This document shows, in pieces, positions 58,701 through 64,000 of a DNA stretch of 64,000 bases. A program made the translations under genes and the position numbers. Origin of the DNA: Pseudocercospora fijiensis CIRAD86 (lineage: Eukaryota > Ascomycota > Dothideomycetes > Mycosphaerellales > Mycosphaerellaceae). The stretch covers positions 620,001 through 684,000 of the forward strand of contig NW_006921537.1 of NCBI RefSeq assembly GCF_000340215.1, given 5' to 3'. The notes below the pieces were generated by a model. It had not been told where the DNA came from and ran no database searches. It worked only from the letters and a program-made list of their open reading frames with translations. Within the stretch, counting starts at the first letter, position 1. Each line of letters opens with the position of its first letter.

Positions 58701-59164
58701 GGGATAGTATCGGGGATAGATAAGAGTTACGGGAGCTTCTTTATAGTATTGTATTTACCTACCGTAGATATTGTTTCGATCGTTACGGAGTTAGTTTATC
58801 GATCTACGGTCGTAGTAGGGTAGACGCGTCTAGCTTTAATATAGTAAGCGATGTTCGATTTTCGCATATATATAGATTTTCCCCGGCGAGTAGTAGACCT
58901 AAGTTCTTTAGATTTTTAGAGTAGATAGTTTTCGTAACTACGTAGGGCTTTACTATAGCGGATTTTACGATTTCCGATATATAATAGTATTATAGCTAAT
59001 AGCATCTACCTACTACTACAATTATCTATATACGCGTACTAAAACCCGATAGAAACGGATTAGACTAGTAATAAAGGGTGTTATATAGTCTATACGGGAG
59101 GTTATTTAATTAGTATAGGGGTTGGAAAGTTTACTTACGGGTTTAGAAAAGTCTGCTACGGAAC
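58701..59164. other. RIP-type DNA up to the border with unique sequence
   Basis: Possibly the upstream region of the helicase. No further domain was seen. The CpA/TpG-poor composition ends between 59150 and 59170. Confidence 0.5.
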
Positions 59165-59886
59165 ACGTGATTCTATGTCACATGCACGAACACCCTTTGT
59201 TACTAGTCTGAGTGGAGATAGGGATAGAATAAGCAGAACATAGGCAATCAACGAAGCCATATTTGAACAGCTGGCAAGGCAGTATTACGTAAGTAATCCA
59301 CTGCGCTGTGCGTGATAGAAGCTACAAGCGCAATTGGCCGTGTCAGAAAGACTCCAGGTCGATGCGTACTTCTAAGTTCTGCGAGGAGCATAACGGGCTA
59401 ACGGGGAGGATGTGGTTCAGGCATTGTGGAGGAGGTCATCACGTAGGTGAATGAATCGACGCCAAGACACCAGCATGGTCCGAATGATCTGTCCTCGCCA
59501 GTCCACCAAGCACCACTCGGGATCGTCTCCTTACAGCATTCTGCAGCAGCCGGACGAGCTCATTGGAGATCATTGTTTATTACGCGATTGACTAGTATCC
59601 TCTGCACTTCACTTCACCTCCCGCCGAGGAGTGACATTTTCACAGACCCACTGCTTCCTATTATGGCGATGGCTCCAGGCCCGCCGCCCGCGAGCCGTAA
59701 GAGATATGCCAGAAACATGGCTCTCCCAGATCTACCGATCCCCACGGCTCATCAGATCGATGGCCACAAAGTCTTGGAAGCTTAGCAAAATGGAGCCATG
59801 ACGGTATTGTCACGGCACTCGCGAGAGACATTCCAGACCAGCTTTGCACGTGAACGAATAAGTAGGCCAGCAGCGGGCATCGAGCA
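59165..59886. other. Unique, non-RIP intergenic DNA
   Basis: Composition switches to ordinary dinucleotide use (CA and TG common). A 112-codon plus frame (59447-59785) and an overlapping minus frame exist, but neither shows a domain, signal peptide or good coding pattern. A CACGTG E-box-like site is at 59165-59170. Confidence 0.5.
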
Positions 59887-59908
59887 ATGAGCATGATATC
59901 CTCGAAAC

Positions 59909-60595
59909 TTGCCGTCATCAACTAGGCTGACCACCACCGCTTATCTGGCACTTTGCCTCACTGGACTTGCTTTCTCGTCGCCACTAACAGGTCGTTCACT
60001 ACTTCGACGCACCACAAATAAATCTCAGCCAGCAGTCGTAGATGCGTCCTACGATGGTCAATATTTCTACCCGAAGCCTACCAGCAATTTCGAGCTTGAC
60101 AGCTACCTTGGCCGCTGGTATCAGGTGGCTGGGACCCTAGCACCTACAGCTGGCTGCAGGTGTATCTCCGCCGACTGTTCTCTGAACGACAACGGCACTG
60201 TCAATGTGCGAAATGGTTGCGAGATCGAAGGCAAAAAGATCACCATTCAAGGCACGGCGACCCCTGTGAGCCCTTCTGCTGGGTACGGACACGTCGGAGT
60301 TCTGAGAGTCCAGTTCCCCGGTCAGTCTGCGCCGCATTATTGTCCTGGACCGAACTGTATCGTCCAAGATATCGGTGCCGAGTCCAGCGGAAGTGGCTGT
60401 GATGTGGACGCTGAGAATGATGACGATGCCTTTGCTATTGTACAGACCTCCAATTTCACGACCTTGTTCATTCTGAGCTGACAACAGAGCCCTGGAAACG
60501 CTTCAATTCAGGTGGGTACTTGACATTGAACTCGTTGGGATCAGATCTGAGCAATGTTGCTGTAACGGACCAAAGCCAGTGTCAATTCACATAAG
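59909..60595 (+). pseudogene. Secreted lipocalin-like protein, probable recent pseudogene
   Basis: The frame begins at TTG 59909 where an ATG would give a clean secretion signal (TTTAYLALCLTGLAFSSP, residues ~8-25). The mature part has the lipocalin signature YLGRWYQVAG (~residues 65-74; GxW), two CxC-type Cys clusters (GCRCISADC, ~60153-60179) and FAIVQTSNFTTLFILS. It stops at TGA 60479-60481, codon 191. Downstream DNA still encodes the expected family tail: QQSPGNASIQ, then after a frame change LGSDLSNVAVTDQSQCQFT, ending at TAA ~60593. Lipocalins bind small hydrophobic ligands in a beta-barrel. The lost start, the premature stop and the 3' frameshift point to a recent loss, although non-AUG initiation of a truncated 190-residue form cannot be excluded. 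Confidence 0.65.
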
Positions 60596-62380
60596 TGCAT
60601 CAGCATACTTTGGTATGCCTGCACACTCAATCTTCCATCGGTTGCTAGTTCTAATGCTCGCTCAACATTTCTTTGCCTGAGGCTTCACCAGGCTTCTGAT
60701 CCTTGGTCCAAACGGCGGTCGACATTTCACATTTTCATCTCGCAATACAAGATCACCGAGCGACGCATTTACGACTACAGAGCAGGAGCAAACGATGAGC
60801 GATACAGAGGCAACCAAAGGTACTGCATCACTGATCTCCACATGGGCGACGCAAGAAAGAAGGCGCAGCAAGAAGACCATTGAAGTCCTGTGGAAGCCGA
60901 AGCATCCGTCTTACGTATGGGGCCCCATGTACCCTGACCTCACGTTCCGGGCAAACCTCTCGCAATGCATCCTCACCTCCACGGTCCTGCAGCCGATACT
61001 TCGACATCCGCCCATTGCTTCTCTGCATCTAAGCAAACCCCAAGCATTGCACCTCTTCAGTAGGTAGATCCAAAGGACAATGTACATCGTCATGTCCAGC
61101 ACCCATGATATCCGCCACAGACCGCAGGCATCCATAGCACGAACGACTATTTACATACAGATATCCTTTTGGCTGAATCCCGCAATGCACTGCTCTCTCA
61201 CCGTATCATACACTGCAGCCTGATTGAAGTCAACAAGACCAAAATGTCCATGTCATCAAAATTCGTCCGCTTCTTCCTACGAATCACAAATTTCGGCAGG
61301 AAGACTCATCGGCCAAGATAATGAATGCTGCTTCACGACACGTCGACGCTGTCGGACACGATACGTGAATCTCACCCCCCAAAAACACAAGCCACACATG
61401 AACAAATCCATCTAATACCTCTCCGACTATAGTCACCATCTCCCCAAATCAAAACCTCTGCGTACCAACTCCTTCCCACCTCTCCTCACATGAACAACCA
61501 AGACGCGGAACCTTAGACCGATCGCGAAGAATTCACACAGCAACGAAATTCAGCCGAAAAGGTCGACGGATCGCCAAGGTGTTCAAAAAAGCTTCCTTCC
61601 CGTATCCTATTCGCAGACAAGCTTGAAAATCCTAGCGGAGTTGGACTCGGACGTTAGGAGTTGATGAGTTGACGAGGAAGATCGATTCGAAAGCATAGCA
61701 CATTATGGCGTTGGAGGCATGTCTACCGATATATGATGAAATGAATGAAAGAACGAAATAAAATTTTTATAAATAATAATAGAATAAGAAATAAAAAAAA
61801 GAAGTCTTCAATATATCGCATTGCGGAAATCGAAGGAAAATGAAGATATAATGTAGTAGTGGATCTATGGTATCTGACTACCGATTACATTGTAGGTAAA
61901 GGAAAATTGGATGGTGGGATGCGATGGGTGAACGGAAGAAAAGCATAGTGGGATATTCGAGATTCAACTATGAGTGCATTGTTCCGCAACGGCTGTCCTT
62001 TTCGCTTCGACAGTCATCGACGTGTACGAGACCCCTTGTCAAAACTTTTCATAAATACAAACAATCTGAAGCGAATTCCAACCTTGAACCAGTGCCGCCG
62101 ACTGCATTCACCGTAAACGACTTCTTGCACGTCTTGTTACTCAATGGTGATTTTTGATATCATTGCTCTTCACAAGTATTTCCGCAGTAACGGGCAATGA
62201 ACCTCCACTCTCCTTCCAAGTTTCTCACAGTATTACATACTACATGATATTGCATTGCATTACACCAGCTAAAAAAACAAACTATACATCAATCAACTAT
62301 ACAAACACAAACACAGAAAAAGAGAAATAGAAAAAGTGTCGGGGGTATCATTAAATACATAAATCAAGCCTTGACGACTT
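60596..62380. other. 1.8-kb unique intergenic region
   Basis: No supportable gene. A 90-codon plus ORF with ATG at 60795 overlaps several minus frames of similar length and has no domain. An A/T-rich tract (61735-61805) and an A-rich CAAACACAAACACAG-type stretch (62300-62330) near the SYP1 stop probably belong to the 3' flank of SYP1. No tRNA seen. Confidence 0.55.
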
Positions 62381-64000
62381 TCAAGACTTAGCCACATAGC
62401 TCCCACTCGCAAATTTCCTGACAGTAGGCACAGCCTTCCAATTCGAAGCTTGCGTCGCCTCATCGGCAAAAGGATCCGCACCATCAGCGGCAGCATGAAC
62501 ACTAACGGCAAGTCCACTGCCAAGGCCATGCGCAGCGTCACCAAGGACTTCCCATCGAGCTTCGACATGGCCGCCGGTAGCCTGGGATTCCGTGGCGAAT
62601 CTCGCGAGGAGCTTCTCTGGTGCGCCGCCTGGGCGGAGCGTGATGTCGCCGAGTTGCCAGAAGATCAAATTTTTTTCTCGTGCGAAAGTGCCGACGGGTT
62701 TGCTTTGACAGCTGCCGGCTTTGGTGCCTTCGAGTGTGAATGCGATCGTGACGTTTGAGAATGTGATGCTCTCGGCTTGCGGGCTGAAGCTAGGGTGAAG
62801 GGAGTAGCTGACAATGACAGATGCCTGATTGGGCTCTATCCTGAAGGCTGGCGTCAAAAGTAATGGCGTGTGCGTTGTGGCGTCGTCGTGGCGGAGTTGG
62901 TATTTGAAAGCAATCTGTGTTCGTGTAATATTGGCCAGGTTGACGGCATATTCACCTTCTCTTCCGGATGACTGAGCGATAAAAGCTGGATTAGGCGCCA
63001 CCTTGTCGAGAATTGCAAAGTTCTCTATGCGAATAGTCTCCTGGCCGAGCGAGGTTGAGAAATTAGCAGGATTGTAAGCCAGAGCGATCTCGCCAACGAG
63101 AGAGGAGCTGACAACTTGTCCATGTTCGAAGCGAGCAGAAACGGTCTCAATGATAGACGAGTTTAGTCCTTGCTCGACAAGTTCCGGGTGTTTCATGCCA
63201 TGGCTTGCTGTGCTTTGCTGCGATCGACCTGATCTTATTGATTGATTATCACCAGTATGGTCGGAAGCGAGAGGGACTACGCTACTCTGCAGTGGAGATG
63301 TAACAGCGCCGGGACTGAAGGGCGAGAAGGCGGTGTTTGAGGATCCGGTAGGGCTGAAAGAGCCAGATGGGGATTGCACAAGATTCGACATCGAAGCCTC
63401 AGGAGGCGGCTGTACTGCGCGAGACGTCGCAGCCACAGGTGCCGGCTCAACAGGTCGTTCTACAGTCTGAGGCGTAACGACACTCAGCTGTTCGGGCGCC
63501 GAATCGCCAGGCGGACCATACGTGCTTACTATAGTACTATTACGAGCATCACGGCGGCCGCGCACTGTGCCAGCCCTTCGCGCGTTAGGCGGAGGTGCTT
63601 GCTGGGGAGGCGTCAATTAAATCGCAATTCTTCGGCGAGAAGCACTTGACTTACCAGTTTGCCTGCCATGCTGGCAAGAGCGGCTTCGCCACCTTCCTCT
63701 TCGATAGGCGCGTTGCGAATGTTGACGTTGAACTGCGGTTGCTGCACTTCGCCACCCATCTCAGCCTCTGCTTGGGCTTGCGAAATGGGATCGAGATGTT
63801 GCGGAGGCACCGAGAAACCTTCACTGTCTCGTCTGGGCTCTGCCACAGGTAGATATGTAGGAGCCACTGGCTGTGCAGGCTTTGGTGGCACCAGATCAGC
63901 AAGATCTCCCTGGTGGCCAACATTTGCGAACGATGGAGTCAACGAAGGCGCTGTTGGGGACGTCACTGAACCAATACCATTCGTACTAGGAATTGAGTCC
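62381..64000 (-). CDS. SYP1: SYP1/muniscin endocytic adaptor, C-terminal part (5' end outside window)
   Basis: Two exons are visible: 63655-64000 (open to the right edge, in phase) and 62381-63601 (stop TGA 62381-62383), giving about 521 residues. The first part is a Pro/Ser/Gln-rich linker (PPKPAQPVAPTYLPVAEP) that holds the conserved ARRAGTVRGRRDARNS motif just after the intron. From about 63180 down, a muniscin-type mu-homology domain follows (IIETVSARFEHGQV, GEIALAYNP, GQETIRIENFAILDKVAPNP, FKYQLRHDDA, LLLTPAFRIEP, QSKPVGTFAREKN, FWQLGDITLRPGGAPEKLLARF, VEARWEV). It ends with VRKFASGSYVAKS. SYP1 is an F-BAR protein arriving early at clathrin-coated pits, where it binds cargo and Ede1 and bends the membrane. 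The N-terminal F-BAR domain would lie right of the window. No RIP damage is present. Confidence 0.88.
63602..63654 (-). other. Intron of SYP1
   Basis: 53 bp on the minus strand, GTAAGT at the 5' end, TTTAATTGAC branch-like region, CCCCAG at the 3' end. Removing it joins SMAGKL to QAPPPNARRAG in frame. Confidence 0.85.

Noticed and set aside
58700..59200. Telomere or telomere repeat relic beside the helicase
   Set aside because: No tandem TTAGGG/CCCTAA-type repeats were seen anywhere in the window.
59447..59785. 112-codon plus ORF as a gene
   Set aside because: No domain or homology recognised, overlapping opposite frame of similar length, no supporting promoter or splice structure.
60795..61067. 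90-codon plus ORF as a gene
   Set aside because: Several overlapping frames of similar size occur on both strands and the sequence shows no family features.

Overview
The window reads as filamentous ascomycete DNA (Pezizomycotina; Dothideomycetes is plausible but not proven). About 59 kb of dead transposable elements (1 to ~59,160) abuts ordinary gene-bearing DNA (~59,165 to 64,000). The evidence for a fungus is the SYP1-type endocytic adaptor at the right end with a short GT-AG intron, the chromodomain Ty3 retrotransposons, and a strong repeat-induced point mutation (RIP) signature. In the repeat block CpA and TpG are scarce, TpA is in excess and CpG is kept. As a result Gln and Trp codons became stops, and Cys/His/Asp/Glu codons became Tyr/Asn/Lys.

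Layout. 1-4033: 3' part of a large Ty3 element (called Gypsy1 copy I), with its accessory ORF3 and 3' LTR. 4034-10340: hAT-like DNA transposon on the minus strand, with dispersed GCCGGCTATA-type repeats and tandem repeats. 10341-36823: Ty3/chromodomain element Gypsy2-A (minus), broken by two nested insertions. The first is a complete 12.2-kb Gypsy1 copy II (12504-24676, plus; gag-protease, pol and a third 918-codon ORF). The second is Gypsy2-B (29087-36219, plus, perfect 5-bp TSD). 36824-39624: truncated Gypsy2-C (minus). ~39990-41715: C-terminal half of a pogo/Fot-type DDE_1 transposase. 41720-48764: Gypsy3 (pol on minus, perfect TSD TAATA), whose left LTR holds a 100-N assembly gap and which carries an opposite-strand spliced ORF. 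48770-59160: a cluster of a DUF6589-like ORF (plus), an ORF with Gly-rich GGGAPR repeats (minus) and a RecQ-like helicase (minus), all RIP-degraded.

59165-64000 is not RIPed. It holds a secreted lipocalin-like gene that appears to be a recent pseudogene, about 1.8 kb with no convincing gene, and the C-terminal ~520 residues of a SYP1/muniscin endocytic adaptor that runs off the right edge.

The most unusual signal is a 25-bp near-palindrome (arms TAATGCTACCCC / GGGGTGTTATTA around one central base). It recurs nine times, only at ORF boundaries of two different Ty3 families, like punctuation between cistrons. The second is the large, indel-free but unrecognised ORF3 carried downstream of pol in Gypsy1. 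Everything in the repeat block is inactive as it stands. Coordinates of degraded ORFs are approximate unless start and stop codons are named.
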